Of a stretch of 64,000 nt of DNA, positions 11,555 to 22,137 are shown piece by piece (within the stretch, counting starts at the first letter, position 1; every line of letters begins with the position of its first letter). The translations under genes were made by a program, and so were the position numbers. The notes below the pieces were generated by a model that did not search any database, was not told the origin of the DNA, and was given only the letters and a program-made list of their open reading frames with translations. The DNA is from Kangiella aquimarina DSM 16071 (GTDB taxonomy: Bacteria > Pseudomonadota > Gammaproteobacteria > Enterobacterales > Kangiellaceae): contig NZ_KB893650.1 in assembly GCF_000374105.1 (NCBI RefSeq), positions 366,862 through 430,861 of the forward strand, read 5' to 3'.

Positions 11555-12919
11555 CTAAGAGGTCTGTTCCGCGGCTTGTTGCTGCAGACCAATCCGGTTC
11601 CATTTCTGCCACTTAACACTTTCCCTGTTATAGAGTTTCTGTAGACTCATGGTTAGGGCAACCAGTTCGATAAACTCAATAACATAAAGTAGCAGCCATG
11701 CTACAGGAATAAACGGGATCAGATTTCTGTGGAAACTGGATTTGGAATCGAGTTTTATCTGCATCGTTACCAACATCGAAGAAACCAGAATTACCGAGGC
11801 CAGCAACGCAAAGTCCTGACTGACAATAACGTAGCAGTAGAATAGGGATAAGAACAGGCCAACATTCAACAGCATAATCTCAGCATAAACTGCCAGCGGA
11901 AGAATAAACCAGGAAAGATAGCGACTATGCTGCGAGTTATTACTTAAAAATAACTCTTTGTGTTTTAAATAACAAAGTATACGACCGTATTTCCAACGCA
12001 GGCGTTGTTTACGTAGGCCTTTCCAGTCAGTAGGGCCTTCGGTATAAACTACCGCATCGTGAGCGTATCGAGTTTTGTAGCCATGACTTAGAATGCTCAT
12101 GGAGAGATCGATATCTTCGGTAATAATCTCTTCATCAAACCCTTTGAGATTGGTCAACACATCCCTGCGATAGGCTGCGGCCGCGCCACCAATAATGTGC
12201 ACGGCATTGAAGTAAGAGTCGGCGCGTTTATAGAAAAAGCCGCAAACATACTCCAACTGCTGTAACCACTCCAACGGTTTTCTTTTATTACCAACAATGA
12301 TATTACCGGCCACAGCACCAACAGAAGGATCGTCAAAACGCTGAACAAACTTATAGATTGCTTTTTGATCCACAATACAGTCTGCATCAATGGTAATAAT
12401 GATATTACCTTGGGCAACCTCCAGACCTTTATTAAGTGCTCGCGCCTTGCCACCATTGGTCAGTGATAAATACTTAATGGGCACTAGCTGGTTCGAGTGT
12501 TGCTCATAGTCAGCTATAAAATTTTGAACCAGTTTATCAGTATTATCGGTAGAGCCATCGTTGATTACGATGAGTTCAAAGTCATGATAATCGGAGTTAA
12601 GCACTGACTCGATGGTTTTGATAATACCAACCTCTTCATTCCACGCAGGCAACAGTACACTAACCTTATATGGGGTCATTGTAGTGTATCCCTGATTTAC
12701 CGGCTGAAAGGAGTAGCGAATGGCTGCATAAATCTGAACCAATAATTTAGTGATTAGAGGTATGACTAAAATAAAAAGAAAGCTCTTAAGGCCTAATAAT
12801 GTCTCAGATATAGGGCCATCAGAAACGAAAGCCATCACCAAAACAGTGGCCGATAGAAGGTAAAGGCTGATTAATATCAGCCTTAAAGTAATGGGTTGTT
12901 GCTTAAAAAAGTGAATCAT
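11555..12919 (-). CDS. Membrane-bound processive glycosyltransferase, family 2
   Basis: Resembles the GT2 enzymes that polymerise and export polysaccharides across the inner membrane (PgaC/IcaA, hyaluronan and chitin synthase type). Numbered from the longer 468-residue frame that starts with TTG at 12961, membrane segments lie near 24-45 and 58-78. The catalytic domain shows NDGS (134-137), DAD (192-194), TED (281-283) and QRLRW (319-323), and at least three hydrophobic helices follow. I prefer the ATG at 12919 (454 residues); no Shine-Dalgarno sequence decides. No deacetylase, export porin or PilZ protein lies nearby, so the product polymer is unknown. It is the last gene of a minus-strand trio between mnmE and mnmG. 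Confidence 0.85.
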   Translation of the reverse strand: MIHFFKQQPITLRLILISLYLLSATVLVMAFVSDGPISETLLGLKSFLFILVIPLITKLLVQIYAAIRYSFQPVNQGYTTMTPYKVSVLLPAWNEEVGIIKTIESVLNSDYHDFELIVINDGSTDNTDKLVQNFIADYEQHSNQLVPIKYLSLTNGGKARALNKGLEVAQGNIIITIDADCIVDQKAIYKFVQRFDDPSVGAVAGNIIVGNKRKPLEWLQQLEYVCGFFYKRADSYFNAVHIIGGAAAAYRRDVLTNLKGFDEEIITEDIDLSMSILSHGYKTRYAHDAVVYTEGPTDWKGLRKQRLRWKYGRILCYLKHKELFLSNNSQHSRYLSWFILPLAVYAEIMLLNVGLFLSLFYCYVIVSQDFALLASVILVSSMLVTMQIKLDSKSSFHRNLIPFIPVAWLLLYVIEFIELVALTMSLQKLYNRESVKWQKWNRIGLQQQAAEQTS

Positions 12920-13118
12920 ATAGGTTCTATTATTTACCGAAATATGAATTAGCTTACTCAAAATTGTGAGCGATTATTGCACAACAGTTGAAGAGCACAA
13001 AGCAATATGTATGAAGCAGTTCACAATAAGCTGTGGGTCACTGTTGGCAGTGTGAAGCGCTCAGCAAAAAAGCCTTAAAATCAGTAGGATATTGAAGAAA
13101 ATGCGGAACTTTTAAAGA

Positions 13119-13140
13119 AAATCCCGCCGTAGCGGGATTT
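13119..13140 (-). terminator. Terminator after the unknown 428-residue protein gene
   Basis: A 9-bp perfect stem (AAATCCCGC / GCGGGATTT) with a 4-base loop, 20 bp beyond the stop at 13160. Read on the minus strand it is followed by a T-rich run (TTTTCTTT). It separates this gene from the downstream glycosyltransferase gene. Confidence 0.8.
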
Positions 13141-13159
13141 GTTGATAGGTTTTAGGAGG

Positions 13160-14446
13160 TTAATCTGCCTGGTATTCGCGGCGAACCTGTAGGTTTCTTA
13201 TTTCAGAAATCCTGAACGGCATCTGGAGGTAATTACCTGCTGAAACCTGAGTATTGATTCGTGCTACGGATCCTTCAACAGATTCTATGGTGCCTTTATA
13301 AGATTTCCCGCGGTAATCAAAATATGCCTGATAATTGATGTATTCACCAAGTTGGGATGGATCGGTATCTTGCAAGGTCAAACCCTGTACCGTCTCAATA
13401 CTATCATCAACCACTTTAACTGGCTCATCAAGGGCCGGTAGGTCCTCAGGATTTGGTCGAGCTCCAAACAGCTGACGTATTTCATGATCGTTGATGGTCA
13501 CACTCATATTCAGGCTACTCAACATCAACTGAGGTGACATTGACATCAATTGAAATGGGTCCATCGAATTATCAGGATAGCTTGAGATCTTGATGCTGCG
13601 AGGATTCTCTACGTATTCAGCGTACTGAGTATAGAATTCCTGACTTAGATAGATAGACTGGTTATATAATACGTGTTGTAAATAATCCATATGACGCTGC
13701 TGGTACTCTTCTTTAGAAATACCAACTAAGTCCGCGCAATACTCATTCAATCGATTTACATAACCATCGTTATTGAGCACCATAGTGACATTCTTTAATT
13801 TCGAGGCAAAAGAGTTTTGGGTAAAGTTATCCAGCAAAAACTCGATCTGATAGCTGCCATAATCACGGGCACTGGCATAAATTGTAAACTTCGCCTGATT
13901 AAGATTTGGATCAATGTTAATACTGGTATCCAGATCAAGTGAGATTTGACTGTAACCCATTTCATTTAAATCGCTGATTGAAACAGAGCTTTTATTGTTA
14001 CAGCCGGCTAATTGCATTTCTGTTAACAGGTCTGATTCAGATGGAGACGCAAAAGCAGAAGTTGAATCCAGGTCGGAAGTTAGCGGAAACTGAAAGTTTT
14101 TAATTTTAAAGACCAGGGTGTTGGGATCTTCGGCCCACATGCCAGATTCGATGCTGCGAATAAACTTAAACGAATCAATCAGGTTACCGGTACCCACCTG
14201 AATTTCTTCGATGGTGGCATCTGTGCTGGTGCCTGGGAATGTCAGTTTTATGCCGCGGGTAACCGACTTACCGTCGGCACTAACGAAAGTGCTGTCATAG
14301 CTAGCAGAAGTAAAGGTTCTCAGGCTGGTAAATGCTTCATCAATAATTTGTTTGTTTTTATACCAGATGTAGCCGTAAGCTAGAGCTGCAGCAATTAAAA
14401 GAAATATAAATAAACGAATAAATATTTTCACCCTTTTCTCCTTCAC
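13160..14446 (-). CDS. Unknown membrane-anchored protein, 428 residues
   Basis: I do not recognise a family. The protein starts with a basic stretch and a single hydrophobic helix (about residues 8-27) that looks like an uncleaved signal anchor, leaving roughly 400 residues in the periplasm. The rest alternates short polar and hydrophobic stretches, suggesting a beta-rich fold, with two isolated cysteines (149 and 237). The last 70 residues (YFDYRGKSYKGTIESVEGSV and onwards) form what looks like a separate small beta domain. It lies 23 bp downstream of the CPBP protease gene in the same direction and has its own terminator. Confidence 0.75.
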   Translation of the reverse strand: MKEKRVKIFIRLFIFLLIAAALAYGYIWYKNKQIIDEAFTSLRTFTSASYDSTFVSADGKSVTRGIKLTFPGTSTDATIEEIQVGTGNLIDSFKFIRSIESGMWAEDPNTLVFKIKNFQFPLTSDLDSTSAFASPSESDLLTEMQLAGCNNKSSVSISDLNEMGYSQISLDLDTSINIDPNLNQAKFTIYASARDYGSYQIEFLLDNFTQNSFASKLKNVTMVLNNDGYVNRLNEYCADLVGISKEEYQQRHMDYLQHVLYNQSIYLSQEFYTQYAEYVENPRSIKISSYPDNSMDPFQLMSMSPQLMLSSLNMSVTINDHEIRQLFGARPNPEDLPALDEPVKVVDDSIETVQGLTLQDTDPSQLGEYINYQAYFDYRGKSYKGTIESVEGSVARINTQVSAGNYLQMPFRISEIRNLQVRREYQAD

Positions 14447-14469
14447 ATATTGATCAGCGGGAAAAACCG

Positions 14470-15159
14470 CTAAGCAAGGGTTAGCATAATTAAGTTATAA
14501 CTGGCGTGGCAAACAATAGGCGCCAACATTGACCTGCTGCGCAAGCGGATAATAGCCAACAAAACCCCCAGTATCAGGATGGCCACCAGTGCAAACCAAT
14601 AACCGTAGTATTCTAGTAGGTGAAAGGACATAAAGACAACTGAGGATAATGAAATTGCAGAGAAAGTCGAAAATTTACTGGATAAACCGGAAAGTAGGAC
14701 GCCACGAAACAGGTACTCTTCACCGAGTGGAGCTAGAACAATAACCGAAAAAAACAATAAGCTATTCGATAAAAAACCGCCATTAGTGATCTGCTCCAGA
14801 GTTGACTCAATGCCTGACGGAGGCGTGAAATAGTGACCCACCCAAATTGCAAGAAAAGCATAAACTACCCCGCAAGCAACTGATGTGAATAGCCAAAACA
14901 GGGATAGTTTAAGCTGCGGTATGAAGGTTTGACTAAAAAATGGAGCACTCAGACGCATGAGCAATGCATAGCTGGTCAGCAGGCCGAAACAGACAGAAGT
15001 GGCTAACATAATAGCCGGAGGATCAGAACCTAATGGGAGGTCTAAAAAGAAGTAAGCCAGAAACAGGATGCTGCTGGTGGTAAAAGCTAATAGCACCAGA
15101 GTCAAACAGGTTAATATAATACTTTCCGCAAAAGGGTATTTATCGTTGCCATTGGCCAA
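14470..15159 (-). CDS. CPBP-family intramembrane metalloprotease
   Basis: Multi-pass membrane protein with the CPBP (Abi/CAAX protease-like) motifs: APLGEEYLFRG (paired glutamates and arginine), FHLLEYYG (histidine), and CHASYN near the C-terminus. Bacterial members are putative glutamate-type intramembrane proteases, many of unknown substrate. The frame extends to a TTG at 15204, but a TTG at 15159 has a GGAG ribosome-binding site 7 bases upstream, so I place the start there (229 residues). It is the first gene of the minus-strand trio and shares its upstream region with divergent mnmG. Confidence 0.85.
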   Translation of the reverse strand: MANGNDKYPFAESIILTCLTLVLLAFTTSSILFLAYFFLDLPLGSDPPAIMLATSVCFGLLTSYALLMRLSAPFFSQTFIPQLKLSLFWLFTSVACGVVYAFLAIWVGHYFTPPSGIESTLEQITNGGFLSNSLLFFSVIVLAPLGEEYLFRGVLLSGLSSKFSTFSAISLSSVVFMSFHLLEYYGYWFALVAILILGVLLAIIRLRSRSMLAPIVCHASYNLIMLTLA

Positions 15160-15318
15160 AACAAAACTCCATCTTATTGTTTTATCAAAGTTTCTTATAA
15201 TCAAATGCTTATATCATAGTGTAAACTGCAACGGATCGACAGAGGATCTCAAATTGCAGCTGACGACCTTCTTTTAATAAAAAGGGCGAATAAAGAAGTC
15301 AAAAGAAGCTTAAAACTG

Positions 15319-15347
15319 TTCAAAAGTTAAACAAATGTCGGTATGAT
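15319..15347 (+). promoter_or_regulatory. Candidate sigma-70 promoter of mnmG
   Basis: TTCAAA (15319-15324), a 17-bp spacer and TATGAT (15342-15347); transcription would start near 15354, about 78 bases before mnmG. Confidence 0.5.
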
Positions 15348-15431
15348 CTCGCTCCCTTATTGCATGGGTTAGTGCGTAGGGTTGTTGTGTTAATTTTGCA
15401 ATATCAAGTATAGACCAGAGAAAATTGAATT

Positions 15432-17318
15432 ATGCGTTATCCAGAAAATTATTCAGTCATTGTTATTGGTGGCGGTCATGCAGGTACCGAGGCGGCATTA
15501 GCTTCTGCACGCATGGGCGTAAAAACCTTATTATTGACGCATAATATTGAGACGTTGGGTCAGATGTCATGTAACCCGGCAATCGGGGGCATTGGTAAAG
15601 GTCATCTGGTTAAAGAAATAGATGCACTGGGCGGTGCTATGGCACAAGCCATTGATCGTGCAGGTATTCAATTTCGAACTTTAAATGCCAGCAAAGGGCC
15701 TGCGGTACGAGCCACTCGTGCCCAAGCAGACCGTGCGCTTTATAAAAGTGCTATCCGAGAAATACTTGAGAACCAGCCTAATTTAACGATTTTCCAGAAT
15801 GCAGTTGTTGATCTGATTGTTGAGCAGAATAAGGTTATTGGTGTTAAGACCCAGATGGGCCTGGATTTTTATGCGCCAGCGGTTGTTTTAACGGTTGGAA
15901 CTTTCCTCGGTGGTCTTATTCACATAGGGATGCAAAACCACTCAGGCGGCCGTGCCGGTGATCCGCCGTCTATCGCGTTGGCTGAGCGCCTGCGTGAACT
16001 GCCTTTCCGGGTTGATCGCCTTAAAACGGGTACACCGCCGCGTATCGATGCTAAAAGTGTTGATTTTTCAGTAATGGAAGAACAACCCGGCGATAACCCA
16101 GTACCAACTTTTTCCTTTATGGGTACAGCGGACCAGCATCCTAGACAGATATCCTGCTGGATAACTCATACCAATGAATCAACCCATGACATCATTCGTG
16201 GCGGCCTTGACCGCTCACCGATGTATTCTGGTGTGATTGAAGGTGTTGGTCCACGCTACTGCCCTTCTATCGAAGACAAGATCATGCGCTTCAGTGACAA
16301 AAACAGTCACCAGATTTTTGTTGAGCCGGAAGGTTTAAATAGTCATGAACTCTACCCAAATGGCATCTCGACAAGCTTACCGTTTGACGTTCAGATGAAC
16401 CTGGTACGTTCAATAAAAGGGTTTGAAAATGCTCATATTACTCGTCCCGGTTACGCCATCGAGTATGACTATTTTGATCCGCGTGATCTGAAGGCTTCAC
16501 TGGAAACCAAGTTTATTGAGGGGCTTTTCTTTGCCGGACAGATCAATGGAACCACCGGATATGAAGAAGCCGGTGCTCAAGGTTTGATTGCCGGTATGAA
16601 TGCGGCACTTCAGGTTCAGGGTAAAAACGCCTGGTCACCACGTCGTGATGAAGCTTATATTGGTGTCTTAATTGATGACCTGATCACGCGCGGTACACAA
16701 GAGCCATACAGAATGTTTACCTCGAGAGCAGAATATCGTCTGATACTACGCGAGGATAATGCTGACTTACGACTAACAGAGAAAGGTCATGAGATAGGCT
16801 TAATTGATGATTCACGCTGGCAGGCTTTCAGTGAAAAGAAAGAAGCCATCGAGCGTGAAACTACCAGAATACAGAACCTGGTGGTACAACCGGATAGCGC
16901 CGCGGGACAACAACTTAATCAACAACTGGAAAAACCTTTAAGCCGCGCCTACAAAGGTGAGGAGTTATTGCGTCGACCCGATATTACCTATGCAGGTTTG
17001 ATGGCGCTTCCGGGAATGCTTGAAGAAAAAGTCGCTGATAAGGTTGCCGAACAGGTCGAGATCCAGATTAAATATTCGGGCTACATTGATCGCCAGAAAG
17101 ATGAAATTGAACGTAGTCTGCGTAATGAAAATACGGCGTTACCGAAGGATCTCGATTACAGCCAGGTAAAAGGTTTGTCCAACGAAGTGGTTCAGAAGCT
17201 GATGAACATCAAGCCTGAAACCATCGGTCAGGCTAGTCGTGTGTCGGGTGTCACTCCTGCGGCTATTTCATTACTACTGGTTCATCTAAAGAAACGACAG
17301 CAACTAAAATCGGCTTAA
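15432..17318 (+). CDS. mnmG: tRNA uridine-5-carboxymethylaminomethyl synthesis enzyme MnmG (GidA)
   Basis: FAD-dependent partner of MnmE in wobble uridine modification. The 628-residue protein begins with the Rossmann motif [17 protein letters not shown] (about 13-29), has the [14 protein letters not shown] motif that contains a conserved cysteine, and the family segment [17 protein letters not shown]. The helical C-terminal domain that binds tRNA and MnmE is complete. In many gammaproteobacteria mnmG begins this origin-linked row; here mnmE and mnmG are separated by the three-gene minus-strand block. Confidence 0.98.
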   Translation: MRYPENYSVIVIGGGHAGTEAALASARMGVKTLLLTHNIETLGQMSCNPAIGGIGKGHLVKEIDALGGAMAQAIDRAGIQFRTLNASKGPAVRATRAQADRALYKSAIREILENQPNLTIFQNAVVDLIVEQNKVIGVKTQMGLDFYAPAVVLTVGTFLGGLIHIGMQNHSGGRAGDPPSIALAERLRELPFRVDRLKTGTPPRIDAKSVDFSVMEEQPGDNPVPTFSFMGTADQHPRQISCWITHTNESTHDIIRGGLDRSPMYSGVIEGVGPRYCPSIEDKIMRFSDKNSHQIFVEPEGLNSHELYPNGISTSLPFDVQMNLVRSIKGFENAHITRPGYAIEYDYFDPRDLKASLETKFIEGLFFAGQINGTTGYEEAGAQGLIAGMNAALQVQGKNAWSPRRDEAYIGVLIDDLITRGTQEPYRMFTSRAEYRLILREDNADLRLTEKGHEIGLIDDSRWQAFSEKKEAIERETTRIQNLVVQPDSAAGQQLNQQLEKPLSRAYKGEELLRRPDITYAGLMALPGMLEEKVADKVAEQVEIQIKYSGYIDRQKDEIERSLRNENTALPKDLDYSQVKGLSNEVVQKLMNIKPETIGQASRVSGVTPAAISLLLVHLKKRQQLKSA

Positions 17319-17336
17319 CGATTTCATGAACATCAA

Positions 17337-17354
17337 TGAGGGCTTCTGCCCTCA
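17337..17354. other. Hairpin between mnmG and rsmG
   Basis: A perfect 7-bp stem (TGAGGGC / GCCCTCA) with a TTCT loop lies 18 bp after mnmG. No T-run follows, so it is more likely a transcript-stabilising or processing hairpin, or a leaky terminator, than a full one. Confidence 0.45.
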
Positions 17355-17399
17355 CATACATAATATGAATTAAAACGACATTTAAAGAAGAATCAACTT

Positions 17400-18062
17400 G
17401 TGAATCCAGAATTATTCAAGCGACAAGAAAATTTTAATAAGAAATGTCAGGACATTGGAATTACATTAACCAATGATAAAAGTGAGCGCTTACTAAACTA
17501 TCTTTCTCTGCTGCTCAAATGGAATAAGGCTTTTAACCTGACGGCTATTACCAATCCAGAAGAAGCACTCAACCTTCATTTATTGGACTCGGTGTCTGTC
17601 TCACCAGCGATTTCGGACTACGAAACCTTGCTGGATGTGGGTACAGGCGGTGGCCTGCCAGGCATACCGTTGGCAATCATAAACCCGGAAAAACAGTTCA
17701 CATTACTGGATACCAACAGTAAAAAAACCCGTTTTCTGAAACAGGTTGTCTACGAGCTGGGCTTAACCAATGTGACGGTTATTAATCAGCGAGTACAAGA
17801 CTTTAAGAATCAATCAGGGTATGCTTGCATTCTTTCGCGGGCTTTTGCCAGCCTGGTTGATATTGTGCAATGGACCGAACATCTGCTGGCAGCGGACGGC
17901 CACTGGTTAGCCATGAAAGGTCAGTATCCTCAGCAAGAGCTCGATGAATTGCCAGAAACGACTGAGCTGGTCAGTGCACAGGAAGTCAAACTACCCGGTG
18001 TTAATGCCAGTCGTTGGTTTATCTATTTAAAACAGAAGCAGTCAGCAAGCTGCAAAAAATAG
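17400..18062 (+). CDS. rsmG: 16S rRNA (guanine-527-N7)-methyltransferase RsmG (GidB)
   Basis: Methylates G527 of 16S rRNA using S-adenosylmethionine; loss of this modification gives low-level streptomycin resistance in other bacteria. The 220-residue length and motifs fit: WNKAFNLTAI, HLLDSVSV, and the SAM-binding DVGTGGGLPGIPLAI, followed by SRAFASL. GTG at 17400 is the start. It is followed 16 bp later by parA. Confidence 0.96.
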   Translation: MNPELFKRQENFNKKCQDIGITLTNDKSERLLNYLSLLLKWNKAFNLTAITNPEEALNLHLLDSVSVSPAISDYETLLDVGTGGGLPGIPLAIINPEKQFTLLDTNSKKTRFLKQVVYELGLTNVTVINQRVQDFKNQSGYACILSRAFASLVDIVQWTEHLLAADGHWLAMKGQYPQQELDELPETTELVSAQEVKLPGVNASRWFIYLKQKQSASCKK

Positions 18063-18078
18063 AATAAAGAGGTGAAGC

Positions 18079-18855
18079 GTGGCGCATGTAATTGCCATTA
18101 CAAATCAAAAAGGTGGTGTTGGTAAGACAACAACTAGCGTGAACCTTGCAGCGTCGTTAGCTGAAGAAGGTAAGCGTGTGCTCTTGATTGATATGGATCC
18201 GCAAGGTAATGCGACCATGGGTTCAGGCATTGAAAAGGGTGATTTAGAGTTATCAGTCTATGATGCCTTGATGGAGCCAGCAGAAGCCAAGAGTCATATT
18301 GTGGTTTCAGAAGCTGGTAAATTTGACGTACTGCCTGCCAATGCTGATCTGACTGCTGCCGAAGTTCATCTGTTGCAACTGGACGATAAAGAAAAACGGT
18401 TACGCAAAGTGATTCAACAGATTGATGCATATTATGATTATGTGTTGATTGACTGCCCCCCTTCTCTGAACATGCTGACTCTGAACTCTCTGGTTGCGGC
18501 CAACTCGGTCATTATTCCGATGCAATGTGAGTACTATGCGCTGGAAGGTTTGTCGGCCCTGCTAAATACTATTGGGCAGGTTCAGGATCACATTAATCCT
18601 GAGCTGGAAATAGAAGGTATCTTGCGAACCATGTATGACCCCAGAAACCGTTTGTCGCTAGAAGTGTCTCGTCAATTATTCAATCATTTTGCAGATAAGG
18701 TCTATCGGACAGTAATTCCCCGCAACGTACGTCTGGCGGAAGCGCCCAGTTTTGGTGTTCCAGTTATGTATCATGACAGGTCATCAAGTGGCTCAAAAGC
18801 TTATCTAGCTCTTGCCGGCGAGATTATTCGTAGAAATAAAGTGGCCGCGAGCTAA
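18079..18855 (+). CDS. parA: Chromosome-partitioning ATPase ParA (Soj)
   Basis: Walker-type ATPase that drives segregation of origin regions together with ParB. The 258-residue protein starts MAHVIAITNQKGGVGKTTTS with the deviant Walker A (KGGVGKTT) and has LLIDMDPQGNAT and VLIDCPPSLNMLT. It lacks a long N-terminal DNA-binding domain, so it is the chromosomal (Soj) type. GTG start with a GAGGTG ribosome-binding site close upstream. Its place near the origin agrees with its role. Confidence 0.97.
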   Translation: MAHVIAITNQKGGVGKTTTSVNLAASLAEEGKRVLLIDMDPQGNATMGSGIEKGDLELSVYDALMEPAEAKSHIVVSEAGKFDVLPANADLTAAEVHLLQLDDKEKRLRKVIQQIDAYYDYVLIDCPPSLNMLTLNSLVAANSVIIPMQCEYYALEGLSALLNTIGQVQDHINPELEIEGILRTMYDPRNRLSLEVSRQLFNHFADKVYRTVIPRNVRLAEAPSFGVPVMYHDRSSSGSKAYLALAGEIIRRNKVAAS

Positions 18856-18885
18856 ACGTAAAGAATATAAGGGTGAAAGATAACA

Positions 18886-19779
18886 ATGAGTAAGCGTGGA
18901 TTAGGAAAAGGATTAGATGCTCTGCTTGGTGGAGCTATTAATAAGCCAGCCAAAAAGTCTGGAGATGGGTCAGCAAGCGTTGCTTTAGAATCAGAGCATC
19001 ATTTAAGAGAAATGCCCATTGAGTTTTTACAGCCTGGCCAGTATCAGCCCCGCCGAGTAATGACCGAAGAAGGTCTGGATGAGCTGGCAGACTCAATTAA
19101 AGCTCAGGGAATGATCCAGCCAATCGTCATTCGACCTATCGGCAATCAAAAGTACGAAATTATTGCTGGTGAGCGTCGCTGGAGAGCAGCTCAAAGAGCT
19201 GGTTTGCACGAAGTACCGGTCATTATCAAAGAAGTGCCCGATGAAGCAGCCATTGCTATGGCGCTGATTGAGAATATTCAACGTGAAGATCTCAATGCCA
19301 TGGAAGAGGCATACGCCCTGCACCGTCTGATGCAGGAATTCGGTCTGACTCACCAACAAACCGCCGACGCGGTGGGTAAAAGCCGAACCACGGTGACCAA
19401 CCTGCTGCGCTTAATGCAGCTCAGCGAACACTGCAAAACCTTATTGGAGCGTGGCGATCTGGAAATGGGTCATGCACGAGCGTTGCTATCTCTTGAACCA
19501 GCCAAACAGACTGAAGCTGCCAAGACAGTGGTCGCTAAGGCATTGACGGTTCGTGAGACGGAAAAGCTGGTGCGAAATATCAATGAGCCGAAAAAGAAAG
19601 TGAAAGCGGCGGAAAAAGATCATCATATTCAATCACTTGAGCAGCAACTAGCGGAAAAAATCGGGGCCAGCGTGGCTATCAACCATGGTAACAAGGGTAA
19701 AGGAAGCCTGGTTATTAATTACCATAGTCTGGATGAATTAGATGGCATACTACAACATCTAGGCATAAAGGAAGACTAA
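18886..19779 (+). CDS. parB: Chromosome-partitioning protein ParB (Spo0J)
   Basis: CTP-dependent DNA clamp that loads at parS sites near the origin. The 297 residues show the start SKRGLGKGLDALLGG, the ParB/Srx nuclease-like domain with AGERRWRAAQRAGLHEVPVI and ENIQREDLNAMEEA, the helix-turn-helix with VGKSRTTVTNLLRLM, and a C-terminal dimerisation region. I did not find an obvious parS palindrome by eye. A hairpin terminator follows before the atp promoter. Confidence 0.97.
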   Translation: MSKRGLGKGLDALLGGAINKPAKKSGDGSASVALESEHHLREMPIEFLQPGQYQPRRVMTEEGLDELADSIKAQGMIQPIVIRPIGNQKYEIIAGERRWRAAQRAGLHEVPVIIKEVPDEAAIAMALIENIQREDLNAMEEAYALHRLMQEFGLTHQQTADAVGKSRTTVTNLLRLMQLSEHCKTLLERGDLEMGHARALLSLEPAKQTEAAKTVVAKALTVRETEKLVRNINEPKKKVKAAEKDHHIQSLEQQLAEKIGASVAINHGNKGKGSLVINYHSLDELDGILQHLGIKED

Positions 19780-19816
19780 AACACAAGGTTTAGGTAGATT
19801 AGTTCTATTTATGAAT

Positions 19817-19840
19817 AAGGGGCTGCAAGCCCTTTAAATT
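19817..19840 (+). terminator. Terminator after parB
   Basis: An 8-bp stem (AAGGGGCT / AAGCCCTTT side, one G-T pair) with a 3-base loop is followed by a T-rich run, 38 bp after the parB stop and ahead of the atp promoter. Confidence 0.7.
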
Positions 19841-19864
19841 TTGTGTTTTTTCGCTGAGGTTTGG

Positions 19865-19893
19865 TTGATTAAAGGGCACTAAATCTTTATACT
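19865..19893 (+). promoter_or_regulatory. Promoter of the atp operon
   Basis: TTGATT (19865-19870), exactly 17 bp, then TATACT (19888-19893), close to the sigma-70 consensus. Predicted start of transcription is near 19900, just ahead of atpI. Confidence 0.7.
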
Positions 19894-19951
19894 TGCCGCC
19901 CGAATATGTGGTGAACCTATGCAGTTTTGCAGGGTGGAAGGGCAGCTCCTT

Positions 19952-20332
19952 ATGAGTGAATCATTAGCTAAGCAGGGTCGAAAGCAGGCCTACAAGATGG
20001 TTCTACTCCAATTAGGTATTAGCATAGCTTTAGTATTAATTGGCTTGCTGATTTCCTGGCGAGTGAGTGTGTCTTTGGGTGTAGGAAGCCTGATAATGGT
20101 TATCGCACACTTTGTTTTCGCCACCATAGTATTTAGAAGATCAGGGGCTCAGGCAGCAGAAGCAGTTAATAAAGCTTTCAAAATTGGTGAGAGCTTGAAG
20201 ATATTGCTGACCCTTGGGCTGCTGATTTTTGCTTTAACAGAATTACCGGTGCACCCACCATCACTATTGATCGGTTATGCGATTATTGTGTTTTCACAGT
20301 GGTTTGCGCCCTTAATCATTAAATCGTCTTAA
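19952..20332 (+). CDS. atpI: ATP synthase accessory protein AtpI
   Basis: Small membrane protein with four hydrophobic segments, first gene of the atp operon, thought to assist c-ring assembly and Mg2+ uptake. An upstream in-frame ATG at 19919 would add 11 residues; I prefer the ATG at 19952 because GGAAGGG stands 9 bases before it and the resulting length (126) equals that of E. coli AtpI. Sequence conservation in this family is low, so the name rests on position, size and topology. Confidence 0.85.
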   Translation: MSESLAKQGRKQAYKMVLLQLGISIALVLIGLLISWRVSVSLGVGSLIMVIAHFVFATIVFRRSGAQAAEAVNKAFKIGESLKILLTLGLLIFALTELPVHPPSLLIGYAIIVFSQWFAPLIIKSS

Positions 20333-20346
20333 TTAAGACCAGATGA

Positions 20347-21606
<1,260 letters not shown>

Positions 21607-21657
21607 TTAAGACAACCGAACGATTACTTTGACTAACCAACTAGAGGGGGAATAGAC

Positions 21658-22128
21658 GTGAATGTAAACGCTACCCTAATAATCAATATGATTTTCTTTG
21701 CCGCATTTGTGTGGTTCTGCATGAAGTTCGTGTGGCCGCATATCATGAGTGCGATCAAAGAACGTCAGGATAAAATAGCTGAGGGTCTGGCTGCTTCTGA
21801 AAGAAGTCAAAAAGATCTGGAGCTAGCTCAAGAAAAAGCTGCTGAATTGTTGCGTGAAGCTAAGCAACAGTCTGCAGAGATTGTTGACTCTGCCAAAAAA
21901 CGTCATGCTGAAATTGTTGACTCTGCTAAAGACGATGCTCGTTCTGAAGCTGAGAAAATCAAGAATGGCGCTATGGCTGAGATTGAGCAAGAAGTTAACC
22001 GTGCTCGTGAACAGCTTCGCTCAAAAGTAGCTACCTTGGCTGTAGCTGGTGCTGAGAAAGTAATCGAGCGAAATATCGATGAAGCTGCGAACAACGATTT
22101 GTTCGAAAAGCTGGTTAAAGAGTTATAA
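21658..22128 (+). CDS. atpF: ATP synthase F0 subunit b
   Basis: Peripheral stalk subunit: an N-terminal membrane helix (about 5-25) then a long charged alpha-helix rich in Ala, Glu, Lys and Arg that dimerises and links F0 to F1. 156 residues, same as E. coli. The start is GTG at 21658 after a GAGGGGGAA ribosome-binding region. The repeat [20 protein letters not shown] (about residues 76-95) is a short internal duplication within the coiled coil. Confidence 0.96.
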   Translation: MNVNATLIINMIFFAAFVWFCMKFVWPHIMSAIKERQDKIAEGLAASERSQKDLELAQEKAAELLREAKQQSAEIVDSAKKRHAEIVDSAKDDARSEAEKIKNGAMAEIEQEVNRAREQLRSKVATLAVAGAEKVIERNIDEAANNDLFEKLVKEL

Positions 22129-22137
22129 GGGTTAACT

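Noticed and set aside
12964-12984. TTGTG...CACAA inverted repeat resembling a lac operator or CRP site upstream of the glycosyltransferase gene
   Set aside because: The spacing does not match the CRP pattern TGTGA-N6-TCACA, and only five bases per arm are symmetric.
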